Assembly (NCBI GenBank): GCA_900544525.1 | Contig: UQVN01000007.1 | Location: forward strand, 1-31,517 | Length of the DNA: 31,517 bases | Source of the DNA: an uncultured Eubacteriales bacterium | Lineage (GTDB): Bacteria > Bacillota > Clostridia > Lachnospirales > Lachnospiraceae | Reading direction: 5' to 3' | Shown here: positions 17,148 to 25,651 of the stretch, piece after piece | Numbering within the stretch: the first letter of the stretch is position 1 | How the letters are laid out: each line of letters opens with the position of its first letter | The notes under the pieces: generated by a model | Told to the model about the DNA's origin: nothing | Databases searched by the model: none | Seen by the model: the letters and a program-made list of their open reading frames with translations, nothing else | Position numbers and translations under genes: made by a program

Positions 17148-17420
17148 ATGCAGATTACAGATGTAAGAGTGAGAAAAGTAGCGAAAGAAGGTAAAATGAA
17201 AGCAGTAGTATCAATTACTTTAGATAATGAATTTGTCGTTCATGATATTAAAGTAATTGAAGGAGAAAAAGGGTTATTTATTGCGATGCCAAGCCGTAAA
17301 GCAGCAGATGGAGAATATCGAGATATTGCACATCCAATTAATTCTGATACAAGAGAGAAGATTCAGAGTTTAATTTTAGAACGTTATGAAGCGGCGTTAT
17401 TAGAAACGGATGAAGAATAG
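17148..17420 (+). CDS. spoVG: SpoVG, septation/sporulation regulator
   Basis: A 90-residue protein opening MQITDVRVRKV with the family core VSITLDNEFVVHDIKVIEG, GLFIAMPSRK and DIAHPINSDTREKI. SpoVG is a small nucleic-acid-binding regulator with effects on cell division, sporulation and capsule or virulence genes in different Firmicutes. The length is normal and the ATG has a strong AAGGGGG ribosome binding site. It is in an unusual place for the Bacillus reader: 23 bases behind glgD and ahead of a strong terminator, so glycogen synthesis and SpoVG are probably co-expressed. A separate internal promoter is not visible in the 23-base gap. Confidence 0.97.
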   Translation: MQITDVRVRKVAKEGKMKAVVSITLDNEFVVHDIKVIEGEKGLFIAMPSRKAADGEYRDIAHPINSDTREKIQSLILERYEAALLETDEE

Positions 17421-17431
17421 AAAAAGTATGT

Positions 17432-17470
17432 AAAAAATTCCTAGGAAGAACTTCTTCCTAGGAATTTTTT
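17432..17470 (+). terminator. Intrinsic terminator after spoVG
   Basis: Arms 17432-17448 and 17454-17470 form a perfect 17-bp stem whose centre is TTCCTAGGAAG, with a 5-base loop. The descending arm ends in TTTTTT. It lies 11 bases after the spoVG stop. Confidence 0.96.
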
Positions 17471-17495
17471 CAATGTATGTTAAGACAACGAGCCA

Positions 17496-17535
17496 TGGGG
17501 GAGACTTTATACGCACATATGGCCATTGTCCCCCA
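17496..17535. other. G/C-rich inverted repeat between spoVG and motB
   Basis: TGGGGGA (17496-17502) and TCCCCCA (17529-17535) can pair across 26 bases. It stands out in this AT-rich DNA and lies directly next to the dispersed hairpin element at 17534-17565. It could be part of the motB transcript end on the minus strand or part of a larger repeat element. No U-run is seen on either side. Confidence 0.5.
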
Positions 17536-17565
17536 ACGTGAGAAACTCGTATAACGTGTTTCTCA
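17534..17565. repeat. Dispersed hairpin element, copy 2 (at the motB stop)
   Basis: The plus strand reads CAACGTGAGAAAC ... GTGTTTCTCA. TGAGAAAC (17539-17546) pairs with GTTTCTCA (17558-17565), and the inner bases CTCGT and ACGTG pair apart from one T-T mismatch, leaving an ATA loop. The outer edge includes the motB stop codon. Compared with copy 1 at 10543-10575, inner T-G and A-T pairs are C-G and G-C here, so the fold is kept while the bases change. Confidence 0.7.
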
Positions 17566-18279
17566 TTGTTGACTCGTATTTTTTTCTGATGAGTTTTTAT
17601 AGATCATAATTTCAACACGACGGTTTTTTGCTCGACCTTCGCTTGTTTTATTTGTAGCAATTGGGGAATAATGAGAATGTCCCTCAATTGATAATTTATC
17701 TGGTTTTACCCCTTGATCGGTTAAAAGGGTTAATACCTTTAACGCTCGAGTAGCGGATAATCTCCAAGCGTCTTCCTCGTTATAGCGATCGCGGTTTCCC
17801 ACGTCAGCTGTGTTACCAATAATACTCACATGATCGATTTCATCATAGACAAGAGAGAGCACTCCACTAATCTCTTGGATAATGGGAGATTGCTCATCCA
17901 GTAAATCAGCGGTGTTTGGCTGAAAAAGAAGAGAATCCTTTAACTGAATATTAATACCTGCATCCGATTCCACTAAGGATACTTGAGAGGAAAGTTTATT
18001 TTTTGAAATATAGTTATTCAGCTTTTTTGATATTTTATCCACTGTAGTATAGGTGCCAGAAGTTCCAGTTTCCTCTGTTTCGGATTTATTATCGCTTGGA
18101 TTTAAAACTTGTTCAAATTCTTTGGAAAGATTTTGAACTTTTGTGCTGTCTACAGCGCTCATCCCATACATAATGATAAAGAGGGCTAATAACAAGGTGA
18201 TCATATCTGAATAGGTTAAAAGCCACCGTTCGGAACTAGAGCTATGTTCTTCCTCATCTTCTATGCGACTTCGTCTCAT
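17563..18279 (-). CDS. motB: Flagellar stator protein MotB
   Basis: A 238-residue inner-membrane stator subunit that couples ion flow to flagellar rotation and anchors the stator to peptidoglycan. The N-terminus has the conserved WLLTYSDMITLLLALFIIMY with the ion-binding Asp25. The OmpA-like peptidoglycan-binding domain covers about 115-230, ending GHSHYSPIATNKTSEGRAKNRRVEIMI. A short Ser/Thr-rich linker (about 60-85) separates them. It begins 14 bases after motA and is certainly co-transcribed. Its stop lies within the dispersed hairpin element at 17534-17565. Other flagellar genes are not in the window. Confidence 0.93.
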   Translation of the reverse strand: MRRSRIEDEEEHSSSSERWLLTYSDMITLLLALFIIMYGMSAVDSTKVQNLSKEFEQVLNPSDNKSETEETGTSGTYTTVDKISKKLNNYISKNKLSSQVSLVESDAGINIQLKDSLLFQPNTADLLDEQSPIIQEISGVLSLVYDEIDHVSIIGNTADVGNRDRYNEEDAWRLSATRALKVLTLLTDQGVKPDKLSIEGHSHYSPIATNKTSEGRAKNRRVEIMIYKNSSEKNTSQQ

Positions 18280-18293
18280 CTTAGAACACCCCC

Positions 18294-19100
18294 TTAATTT
18301 TCGATACCATTACGGTATCGTTTGTATCCATCAGAAAATGCTTGATGATAAAGGGAAAGTTCATTTTCGATAGTACGAGGAAGAGAACCTTTTGAGATCA
18401 GACAAACACCATCAACAATGAGTTCTTTTTGAATTAAACTTCGTTTCATCATGGAGCGGAGCTTGTTGGCCATAGGTAGGTACAATACATTGGCAAATCC
18501 TACTCCATATAAAGTGGCAATAAATGCTGTGGCAATGGAACTAGCCAGTTCCGTAGGATTTCCAAATCCATTGGATAAAACGAGAATCAGACTCATAACC
18601 GTACCGATAACTCCCATTGTTGGGGAGAAACCAGCTGCGCCTTCAAATACGCTAATATCAGTTAAACATTTATGTTTATAAGCTCGAATATCGGATTCTA
18701 ATACATATTGAATGTCTTCTGGATCCAGCATTTCTTGAATTAGAATTAATCCTTCTTTTAGTAATAGATACTCTTCTTTTTGTAGTTCAGAATCTTTAAT
18801 AATGGAATCCAGTGCGGTAATCCCGTCTTTACGAAACGTAGAAGAAATATCAGAAATTTTAGTGATCAATTTTTCTGTGGAGCCGGAATGAGGTTGTTTA
18901 AAACTAGCTACAACCGACTTTAAAGCATGAAGAATATCTCCAAAAGAAAAAGACGCTATCACTGCGCCAATTGTCCCACCTACCACGATGATAAATGGGC
19001 TTAAAGAAGTAAGAGTACGGAGATTTCCTCCATCCTCTGTAAAACCAAATATAAGAGCTACTAAACCAAAGATAATACCAACAATAAGTGAAAAATCCAT
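18294..19100 (-). CDS. motA: Flagellar stator protein MotA
   Basis: A 268-residue membrane protein, partner of MotB in the ion channel of the stator. Four hydrophobic segments are seen: about 3-20, 32-52, 152-178 and 185-208. The third carries the conserved Pro and Gly run GFSPTMGVIGTVMSLILVL, and the cytoplasmic loop between segments 2 and 3 is charged as expected. The ATG is preceded by AAGGGGGAT on the minus strand. Together with motB it forms a two-gene unit transcribed away from the operon at 19489. No convincing promoter (including a flagellar sigma-type site) could be pinned down in 19101-19318. Confidence 0.93.
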   Translation of the reverse strand: MDFSLIVGIIFGLVALIFGFTEDGGNLRTLTSLSPFIIVVGGTIGAVIASFSFGDILHALKSVVASFKQPHSGSTEKLITKISDISSTFRKDGITALDSIIKDSELQKEEYLLLKEGLILIQEMLDPEDIQYVLESDIRAYKHKCLTDISVFEGAAGFSPTMGVIGTVMSLILVLSNGFGNPTELASSIATAFIATLYGVGFANVLYLPMANKLRSMMKRSLIQKELIVDGVCLISKGSLPRTIENELSLYHQAFSDGYKRYRNGIEN

Positions 19101-19318
19101 AAGTATCCCCCTTTCTTCTATCTCCTAAACATTTCTGCTTTTTATATTGCGGATGAGAGTATGATGTGATTCTGGACTAAAAAAGTAAACGATGAAAAGT
19201 ACACAATAGTAACTTTTCCCGTAAATAATAAAAAAGACAATATAAAAAACAGAAAATGTCTAAAGATCGTCTAATTTTAACATGAATTGGAAGAAACTAC
19301 TATAGGAGGCATTAAATC
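19101..19318. other. Gene-free intergenic stretch upstream of motA
   Basis: This is the first part of the 388-base divergent gap between motA and the VTC-domain gene. It is AT-rich with no open frame of note. A short inverted repeat, GAAAAGT (about 19194-19200) with ACTTTTC (about 19212-19218), is present but no U-run follows. Nothing else recognisable was found; it must hold the motAB promoter. Confidence 0.6.
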
Positions 19319-19368
19319 TTGACAATATTTTTACATGGTACTACTATAAAGTATACTATACTATAAAG
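19319..19368 (+). promoter_or_regulatory. Promoter of the six-gene glycan operon, with direct repeat
   Basis: A perfect -35, TTGACA (19319-19324), is followed after 17 bases by TACTAT (19342-19347), overlapping TATAAA (19345-19350). The 10-mer TACTATAAAG occurs at 19342-19351 and again at 19359-19368, both followed by a TATA-like run, so the -10 region is duplicated 17 bases downstream. The repeat may be a binding site for a regulator or a second start. The leader to the first ATG is about 120 bases and ends with AGGAGG at 19480-19485. Confidence 0.65.
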
Positions 19369-19488
19369 GTATATAAATTCTATTATGAAGCGAGTAAATA
19401 TGAAATTTGAACTTGAATGATTCAATAAAAAAATTGGGCAATTTTTTGGCCATTAATTTTTTGTCAATAGAAAGAATAGGAGGAAAAA

Positions 19489-20184
19489 ATGAATGAAGTA
19501 TTGAGGCAAGAGAAAAAATTTTTAATTAATCAAAAACAGCTTTATAGGCTTTCTTATTATTTTAGTCAAGTGATGCAAGAAGATCCTCATAATGGGGCGG
19601 ATGGATATCAGATTCGCTCCGTTTATTTTGATACATTACTCGATCGAGATTTCCAAGAAAAAGAAGATGGAACGGAAATAAGGAGAAAAATTCGTCTTAG
19701 AAATTATGGACCGAAAAGTGATTTTGGTGTGTTAGAGATGAAACAAAAACAAGGAGCATATCAAAAAAAGCGTTCTCTGAAAATAAGAAAAGAAGATGCC
19801 ATAGAACTATTAAAAGGAAATTATTCTGTTTTGCTCACTTATGGAGAGCCATTTGCCATCGAAATGTTCGGGTTTATGAATATCCATTGCTATCGTCCGA
19901 AATCCGTTGTTGAATATAAGAGGAAGGCATTTATAGCAAAAGAAAATAAAATTCGGGTCACATTTGACCATAATATCATAGCGACAGAGAGCAATTTTGA
20001 TATTTTCTCTATAGGATTATTACAATATCCAGTATTTCCTTCCGATCTTGTAATTTTGGAGGTAAAGTATAATGGATTTTTATTAAGCTATATAAAAGAT
20101 TTATTAAAATCAGTCAATGAAAGTGAATTATCGGTTAGTAAGTACGCACTATCTCGTGGGGTAAGTAAGCATTATTGTTATTAG
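19489..20184 (+). CDS. VTC-domain (triphosphate tunnel metalloenzyme-like) protein
   Basis: A 231-residue soluble protein with the features of the VTC/polyphosphate-polymerase branch of the TTM fold. RQEKKF (6-11), YQIRSVYFDT (40-49), the EKEDGTEIRRKIRLRNY stretch (57-73), LEMKQK (82-87) and KKRSLK (93-98) give the ladder of Arg, Lys and Glu that lines a TTM tunnel. VVEYKRKAF and LEVKYNG complete it. In yeast the VTC domain makes polyphosphate from ATP; bacterial relatives are annotated as polyphosphate polymerase domain proteins, mostly without proven activity. AGGAGG precedes the ATG. It is the first gene of a six-gene operon and is followed 25 bases later by a DUF4956 membrane protein, a frequent partner. 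The family is secure; substrate and product are open. Confidence 0.87.
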   Translation: MNEVLRQEKKFLINQKQLYRLSYYFSQVMQEDPHNGADGYQIRSVYFDTLLDRDFQEKEDGTEIRRKIRLRNYGPKSDFGVLEMKQKQGAYQKKRSLKIRKEDAIELLKGNYSVLLTYGEPFAIEMFGFMNIHCYRPKSVVEYKRKAFIAKENKIRVTFDHNIIATESNFDIFSIGLLQYPVFPSDLVILEVKYNGFLLSYIKDLLKSVNESELSVSKYALSRGVSKHYCY

Positions 20185-20209
20185 TAAAATCACTAGAAAG
20201 AGGAAAAAA

Positions 20210-20887
20210 ATGAAAGATTATTTATATAGTATGATTGAGCAAGGTGGGGCATTAACTGCCCAAGATATTATTGCTCATATTTTTATATCCATCGTTCTAG
20301 GAGTAGCCATTTATATTTCTTATTGGTTTACTCATAGTGGAACTGCATACAGTAAGAAATTCAATGTATCGTTAATTACATTAACCATTTTAACAACGAC
20401 GGTTATGACCGTTATTGGAAATAATGTAGCGTTATCTCTTGGAATGGTAGGAGCGTTGTCCATTGTCAGATTCCGTACAGCTATTAAAGATTCAAGAGAT
20501 ACCATTTATATTTTCTGGACAATTATTGTTGGGATTTGTTGTGGGGTAGGAGACTATTTTGTAGCATCGGTTGGAACCGTAGCGGTATTTATTGTATTAT
20601 TATTTTTAGGAAGAGTTCGAAATGAAAATCGTATTTTATTAATTATTCGTGCCTCCAGTGGAAAAGAAAGAGAAATCGAAAGTATTGTCTTTGAATACTT
20701 TAATAAAAAGGCGGTGCTGAAAGTAAAAAATACAACACCAAATTCTTCGGAATTTATTTATGAAATGACAAAAAAACACTATGATTCTAGTCTTACAAAA
20801 GAAATGAGCATTACAGAACGACTTTATCAAGTTGGAAACGTGGAGTATGTTAATATGGTCACACAAAGTGATGAAATTAATGGGTAA
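20210..20887 (+). CDS. DUF4956 integral membrane protein
   Basis: A 225-residue membrane protein. Hydrophobic helices lie at about 21-40, 53-70, 99-113 and 116-134. Between the second and third is the strongly conserved family segment LSLGMVGALSIVRFRTAIKD (75-94), followed by TIYIFW. The last 85 residues are soluble and look like a small alpha/beta domain. DUF4956 has no proven function that I know, but its genes commonly sit beside VTC-domain genes, as here, which suggests that it exports, anchors or senses the product of the VTC protein. The ribosome binding site is AAGAGGAAA. The CotH-like gene follows after 2 bases. Confidence 0.88.
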   Translation: MKDYLYSMIEQGGALTAQDIIAHIFISIVLGVAIYISYWFTHSGTAYSKKFNVSLITLTILTTTVMTVIGNNVALSLGMVGALSIVRFRTAIKDSRDTIYIFWTIIVGICCGVGDYFVASVGTVAVFIVLLFLGRVRNENRILLIIRASSGKEREIESIVFEYFNKKAVLKVKNTTPNSSEFIYEMTKKHYDSSLTKEMSITERLYQVGNVEYVNMVTQSDEING

Positions 20888-20889
20888 TC

Positions 20890-22371
20890 ATGATGAAAGG
20901 GAAAATTATTTATATTGGGACAATTTTTGCTGTTATCGTTGTTCCGATGTTATTTTATTTTTTGGGAAAGGATGGGACAGAGCGGGTGTATCAACATGAA
21001 GTTGCACCAAAGGAGGAAGAAATCTCTCTTGCAATTGATAAAAAACATTTCAAATCCCACCTTCCAATTGTAACAATTGATACAAAAGGACAAACGGTGC
21101 CAGGAACACCTATTTATGATGAGGATGGATATCATATAGGAAATGAGACTTATGAAGGGAAAGAAGAAATTACGGTTAATATAACAATTATCGACGAAGA
21201 GGAAGGACAAAATTCCTTAAAAGCGACGCCAAAGGTGAAAAGCAAAGCATTGATTAGTTATCGTGGAAATTCTTCTCGCAACTTTGATAAAAAATCCTAT
21301 AATATGCAATTGGTAGATGATGCAGGAGAAAAAAATCCACAAGTTGTCATGGGAATGTCAAAACACTACAAATGGGTATTAAATGGACCATGTCTTGATC
21401 GTACCTTAATCAGAAATTATTTGATTTATAATGTAGCAGGAAGTATTATGGACTATGCCCCTAATGTACGGTTTTGTGAATTATTTAAAGATGGGGTATA
21501 TCAAGGTGTCTATTTAATGGTAGAACCTATTACAGATGGAGAGGGCAGGATTGCATTAAAAGATCCAGAACAGGGGGCAAAACAGACCAGTTGGATTGTG
21601 CGTTGGGATCGAAAGTCGAAAATGTATACTCCTGTTTATAATTTCACTTATTATACGTATTTATCCAACGTATCAGGGTTAGACCTTCGTTATCCTGGAG
21701 AGAAAAATTTAACAAAAGAGCGACTTCAATTTGTAGAAGATGATATTAGTAAAATTGAAAAGGCTCTTTATTCTTATGATTTGACCGATCCAAAGAAAGG
21801 ATATCGACGGTATTTAGATCGAGAATCGTTTGTACAATATTTTATTATTAATGAATTTTTTAGAAATGTAGATGCAGGGAGATTTTCCACTTTTTATTAT
21901 AAACCATTGCGAGGAAAGGTAAAAACCGTCGTTTGGGATTTTAATAATGCAGCAGATAACTATATTAACTATACATTTGAAGAATCTGGATTTACATTAA
22001 CGGACTCTCCATGGTTTGCCATGCTTATCAAAGACAAAGGATTTGTAGAACATATTATTTTTGAATATCATAAGTTGAGAAAAACTTATTTATCAGAGGA
22101 ATTTCTGCTCTCTATGATTGATGATACTGTGGATTATTTAGGAAGTGCAGTGGATCGAAATTATGAAGTCTATGGATATTTATTTGATCGAACAAAGGCC
22201 GATAGACTCAATTATCTTGTTCCTGCTAATCGAAACTATGAATCTTATGAAGAGTCCGTTGCTCAGTTAAAGCAGTTTATTAAAAAAAGAGGAGAGTGGC
22301 TTGATCAAAATATTGATACGTTATATCAATATTGCCATGATTCCAAAAACAAAGATCAATTGATGAAATAA
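20890..22371 (+). CDS. CotH-family protein kinase-like protein, membrane-anchored
   Basis: A 493-residue protein with one N-terminal membrane helix (about 6-22) and an outside catalytic domain. CotH proteins are atypical secreted kinases; in Bacillus, CotH phosphorylates spore coat proteins. Visible family motifs: SYRGNSSRNFDKKSY (123-137), GPCLDRTLIRNYL (166-178), YQGVYLMVEPI (204-214), INEFFRNVDAG (320-330) and VVWDFNNAADN (347-357). By analogy, Asp328 is the likely catalytic residue and Asp350 the metal ligand; the usual WDFD is WDFN here, a possible weak point. It starts 2 bases after the DUF4956 gene, with a second ATG right behind the first and a poor ribosome binding site, so translation is probably coupled. 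The context points to an envelope glycan or protein, not a spore coat, as substrate. Confidence 0.88.
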   Translation: MMKGKIIYIGTIFAVIVVPMLFYFLGKDGTERVYQHEVAPKEEEISLAIDKKHFKSHLPIVTIDTKGQTVPGTPIYDEDGYHIGNETYEGKEEITVNITIIDEEEGQNSLKATPKVKSKALISYRGNSSRNFDKKSYNMQLVDDAGEKNPQVVMGMSKHYKWVLNGPCLDRTLIRNYLIYNVAGSIMDYAPNVRFCELFKDGVYQGVYLMVEPITDGEGRIALKDPEQGAKQTSWIVRWDRKSKMYTPVYNFTYYTYLSNVSGLDLRYPGEKNLTKERLQFVEDDISKIEKALYSYDLTDPKKGYRRYLDRESFVQYFIINEFFRNVDAGRFSTFYYKPLRGKVKTVVWDFNNAADNYINYTFEESGFTLTDSPWFAMLIKDKGFVEHIIFEYHKLRKTYLSEEFLLSMIDDTVDYLGSAVDRNYEVYGYLFDRTKADRLNYLVPANRNYESYEESVAQLKQFIKKRGEWLDQNIDTLYQYCHDSKNKDQLMK

Positions 22372-22380
22372 GGAGCGGAC

Positions 22381-24537
22381 ATGAAGAAATTTTTAATTGT
22401 TGCAACAAGTGTTCTTTTGCTCGTTTTCTTTGGATATTATTTAAGTTTTTATCATGGAATTTATTTTTCTTGGAATCGAGGTAAAGAAGTAAAAGCCGAG
22501 TTTATAACAGAAAATAAAAAGATTTATATAAAAAAAGGGGATAAAGAGGAAGAACTCATCATAAAAGGCGTGGAATTAGAAAGCTCTATGCCTTATGCTT
22601 ACACAACGGATTTTAAGCCTACAAAAGAAGATTATTTACGTTGGTTACAAGGAATAGGAGAGCTTGGTGCTAATACGGTAAAAGTTCCAACCATTATGGA
22701 CGATGATTTTTATAATGCTTTATATGAATATAATGCGGAAAATGAATCCCCTCTCTATTTATTACAAGGGCTTTGGGTCAGTGATTATGCCTCTAATTCT
22801 TCTGAAGATGCTTATGGAGATGATTTTTATAAGCAGTTGCGAAAAGATGTAAGAGACATCGTAGATGTGATTCATGGGCATAAAAATATTATGACAAACA
22901 AAATAAAAGGATATGGCATCTATCGAAAAGATGTTTCGGATTGGGTTATTGGATACGCCATTGGATCTCAATGGGATGTGAAAACGATTGCTTACACAAA
23001 CCATAATGAAAGAGAAAGAAACTCCTTTCAGGGAGATTATTTTAAAACGACGGATGAGGCCAATCCATTTGAAGTTATGTTAGCTGATCTGATGGAACGA
23101 TTAGTTGCTTATGAGACAAGTAAGTATGGAGAGCAAAGACTTGTAACTTTTTATTCCGATCCATCCATGGATCCTTTTGAATATGAGGAGGAGTATGCCA
23201 GTCAGCTCAATAAATATGTGAGCCTTAATATGGAACATATTTTATCGACAAATAAGTTGTATTCTGGTTACTTTGCTTCTTATGCTTTATATGACTTTTG
23301 TCCTAAGTTCTATCGATATTTATCAAAAGAACAAAAAAAGGAATTGCAACCGTTGTTAAAAGAAGTGAATAAAAAACAGATGTATGATGGTTATGTGGAA
23401 CTACTAGCAAAGTATCATACGATGCCAGTTGTCATTCTTTCATTTGGATATTCGAGCGCAAGAGGAAGCGATAGCAACTATGGGACAACAAAGGAAGAAC
23501 AATATCATTTAACGGAGAAAGAACAAGGAGAACGCCTTGTGAAAACTTATGAGACAATTAAGAATGCAGGATGCTCTGGTGGTATTATAAAAGGATATAA
23601 AGATATATTTTCACAGAGGACATGGAATACCATGTATGCAGTTGATATCCTTCGCACAAGAATGTGGAAAGATATTCAATCTGCCAACACAGGATATGGC
23701 TTAATAACATTTGAATCTGGTGAAGAAGAGAAAGTATGTTATATCGATGGGAACAAAGAGGAATGGGAAGAAAGTGAACTTATTCTACAGCAAAATGGAA
23801 TGAAAGTTTATCAAAAACAAGATATGGAAGCGCTTTATTTTCTAGTGGAAAAAGAGGGACTTACAAAGGAAAACCCATTTTACATGGGATTTGATTTAAC
23901 AGAAAAATCTGGTGCAACGTATGCCAGAAGACAAAAGCTAGCATTTGACCGCCCAGTAGATTTCTTGTTAGAAATAAATGGTAGAAATGAAAGCCGTTTG
24001 CTTGTACAGGAGCGTTATGATGCGGTTCGAGAAAATTATTTGATGGAAATTCAAGATGAAGATCCTTTTATTGTTGTTCCAAAAAAAGATGGACAAAATT
24101 TTGTTGCCATTCGAATGATTCTGAAAAATATCGGAGTGGAAAAGCAGAAGTTTGATGAGCAGGGAAATCCACTTCGAAGATTGATGAAAACATTTGAAAC
24201 AGGAAAATTAACATATGGAAATGGAAATCCAAATGCGGATGACTATAATTCATTATCCGATTTTTGCTATGGAGATGATTTTGTAGAAATTCGGATTCCT
24301 TGGCAATTGCTAAATGTATCCGATCCAACCAATATGGAGATTCATGATGACTATTATGAAAATTATGGAGTAGAATCAAGGAAGATGGATCATTTTTATT
24401 TAGGCATTATAGAAAAAGAGCAAAAAGAAAATGGAATGCATTTAGAGGAAGTGGAAATAAAACCAGTGAAAAAAGAGGCGTACCATGAGAGATTTAAGGA
24501 GTCCTATTTTATTGTAAAAGAGTATTGGAGCCATTAG
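22381..24537 (+). CDS. Membrane-anchored extracellular protein, TIM-barrel-like plus CBM9-like regions
   Basis: A 718-residue protein with an N-terminal anchor helix (about 5-24) and a large outside part. The N-terminal half (about 60-430) has the pattern of a glycoside-hydrolase-type barrel: ELGANTVKVPTIMDDDFYNALYEYN (about 94-118), PLYLLQGLWVSDYA, VIGYAIGSQWD and PVVILSFGYSSARGS. I cannot name catalytic acids with confidence, so it may be an inactive or binding barrel. The C-terminal part contains CYIDGNKEEWEE (about 453), typical of DOMON/CBM9-like domains, and ends in a beta-rich region with FVEIRIPWQLLNVSDP. AGGAGCGGAC precedes the ATG, 9 bases after the CotH-like gene. Likely roles are trimming, binding or guiding the polymer made by the glycosyltransferase of the same operon. 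Confidence 0.65.
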   Translation: MKKFLIVATSVLLLVFFGYYLSFYHGIYFSWNRGKEVKAEFITENKKIYIKKGDKEEELIIKGVELESSMPYAYTTDFKPTKEDYLRWLQGIGELGANTVKVPTIMDDDFYNALYEYNAENESPLYLLQGLWVSDYASNSSEDAYGDDFYKQLRKDVRDIVDVIHGHKNIMTNKIKGYGIYRKDVSDWVIGYAIGSQWDVKTIAYTNHNERERNSFQGDYFKTTDEANPFEVMLADLMERLVAYETSKYGEQRLVTFYSDPSMDPFEYEEEYASQLNKYVSLNMEHILSTNKLYSGYFASYALYDFCPKFYRYLSKEQKKELQPLLKEVNKKQMYDGYVELLAKYHTMPVVILSFGYSSARGSDSNYGTTKEEQYHLTEKEQGERLVKTYETIKNAGCSGGIIKGYKDIFSQRTWNTMYAVDILRTRMWKDIQSANTGYGLITFESGEEEKVCYIDGNKEEWEESELILQQNGMKVYQKQDMEALYFLVEKEGLTKENPFYMGFDLTEKSGATYARRQKLAFDRPVDFLLEINGRNESRLLVQERYDAVRENYLMEIQDEDPFIVVPKKDGQNFVAIRMILKNIGVEKQKFDEQGNPLRRLMKTFETGKLTYGNGNPNADDYNSLSDFCYGDDFVEIRIPWQLLNVSDPTNMEIHDDYYENYGVESRKMDHFYLGIIEKEQKENGMHLEEVEIKPVKKEAYHERFKESYFIVKEYWSH

Positions 24538-24551
24538 AAAAGGAAGAATTT

Positions 24552-25649
24552 ATGCTAGATAATGTACAAGTCATGATTATTTTTTATATGGTGCTTAGTT
24601 TATGTTTGGTTTTGTTTAATGTACTGTATATTTTGGAAAATAAAAGAAAAGGAGTTTTTATTGAATCCTATAAAAAGAAAGTAAAAAAAGAGATAGAAAA
24701 ACAGATGGCGCTTTTTGAACAACAAAAAGACGGACAAAAAAGACGTACCCACTATTGGATAAGACGGCTTAAGTCTCTTTCATGGCTTATGGCATATGAA
24801 CAGGCTTTAAAGGAGTTTTTTGCTGGAAGAGAAGAGGAGTTAAAAATTTATTTAGAACAGCAAAAGGAAATCTTTATTTCATTAGCGTTGTTTTATAAAA
24901 AGAGAGATTCTATCGAACAAGGATACTATGCCAAGTTAATGGCAGAATATCAAGTTGGTTCCATTAAAGGAATGGAGAATTTATTAGAAATTTTAATTTC
25001 TTATCTTCCAGAAGGAACGGTCTATTGTCGAGAAAATGTGTTATGTGCTCTTTATGCCTCAGGAAATGAAAGAGCGGTATTAAAGGGGTATTTAACCGTT
25101 AGTAAAGGGGAATTATTTCATCATAATAAGTTGATTTCGGATGGTCTTCTTACGTTTCAAGGAGATAAAGAAAAACTAGCCAGATTGCTGATGAAAGAGA
25201 AGCAGAGATTTCCAGTGGAATTACGGCTTGGAGTCATTCAGTATATTCGAATGGTCTCTCCTAATTTTAAACAAGAGTTTTATGAAGAATTAATGGAAGA
25301 TAAGAGTTCGTTAGAAGAAAAGATTGCTATGATTCGTTACTTTGGAACCCATTATTTTGAGCCAATGGATTCCGTTTTAAAAGCGTATGCAAAAAGTATG
25401 GATAAAACTGACTGGCAGATCTGTGCGGTGAGTATGAGTGCCCTATCCAATTATCCATCTAAGGAGACAATCTCTTTATTAAAACAATCTCTTTCTAATC
25501 GGAATTGGTATATTCGAAAAAATGCTGCCATGTCACTTATGGCACTTGGATTAAATCGGGAAGAGTTGCAAGATGTTTTGGATGGTGGAGATCGATATGC
25601 AAAAGAAATATTGATGTACTATTTAGAGAAAGAAGAAAGGGGGAAATGA
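24552..25649 (+). CDS. Membrane-anchored HEAT-repeat protein
   Basis: A 365-residue protein. I start it at ATG 24552, which has AAGGAAG at 24540-24546 and begins 14 bases after the previous stop; an in-frame TTG at 24525 overlapping the previous gene has no such support. One membrane helix (about 6-26) precedes a basic stretch and an alpha-helical cytoplasmic or outside part. The C-terminal 90 residues carry HEAT-type repeats: WQICAVSMSALSNYPSKETI and WYIRKNAAMSLMALG. Such proteins usually act as scaffolds. The gene sits directly in front of the glycosyltransferase gene (2-base gap to the chosen start), so it probably helps assemble or regulate the synthase. No known gene symbol applies. Confidence 0.75.
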   Translation: MLDNVQVMIIFYMVLSLCLVLFNVLYILENKRKGVFIESYKKKVKKEIEKQMALFEQQKDGQKRRTHYWIRRLKSLSWLMAYEQALKEFFAGREEELKIYLEQQKEIFISLALFYKKRDSIEQGYYAKLMAEYQVGSIKGMENLLEILISYLPEGTVYCRENVLCALYASGNERAVLKGYLTVSKGELFHHNKLISDGLLTFQGDKEKLARLLMKEKQRFPVELRLGVIQYIRMVSPNFKQEFYEELMEDKSSLEEKIAMIRYFGTHYFEPMDSVLKAYAKSMDKTDWQICAVSMSALSNYPSKETISLLKQSLSNRNWYIRKNAAMSLMALGLNREELQDVLDGGDRYAKEILMYYLEKEERGK

Positions 25650-25651
25650 GT

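Noticed and set aside
17563..19100. motAB-like genes as a non-flagellar ExbBD/TolQR or PomAB-like pair
   Set aside because: The TYSDMITLLLALF plug and channel segment together with the OmpA-like domain and the MotA FSPTMGVIGTV segment are those of the flagellar stator; ion choice (H+ or Na+) cannot be told.
19319..19366. Fifteen-codon frame from TTG behind AGGAGG (19304-19309), a possible leader peptide
   Set aside because: Its TTG is the -35 of the likely promoter, so it would lie upstream of the transcript start. The peptide has no recognisable feature.
25505..25651. N-terminal extension of the glycosyltransferase into the HEAT-repeat gene
   Set aside because: It would overlap the upstream gene by about 145 bases, while ATG 25652 has AAGGGGG at 8-base spacing and leads directly into the membrane helix.
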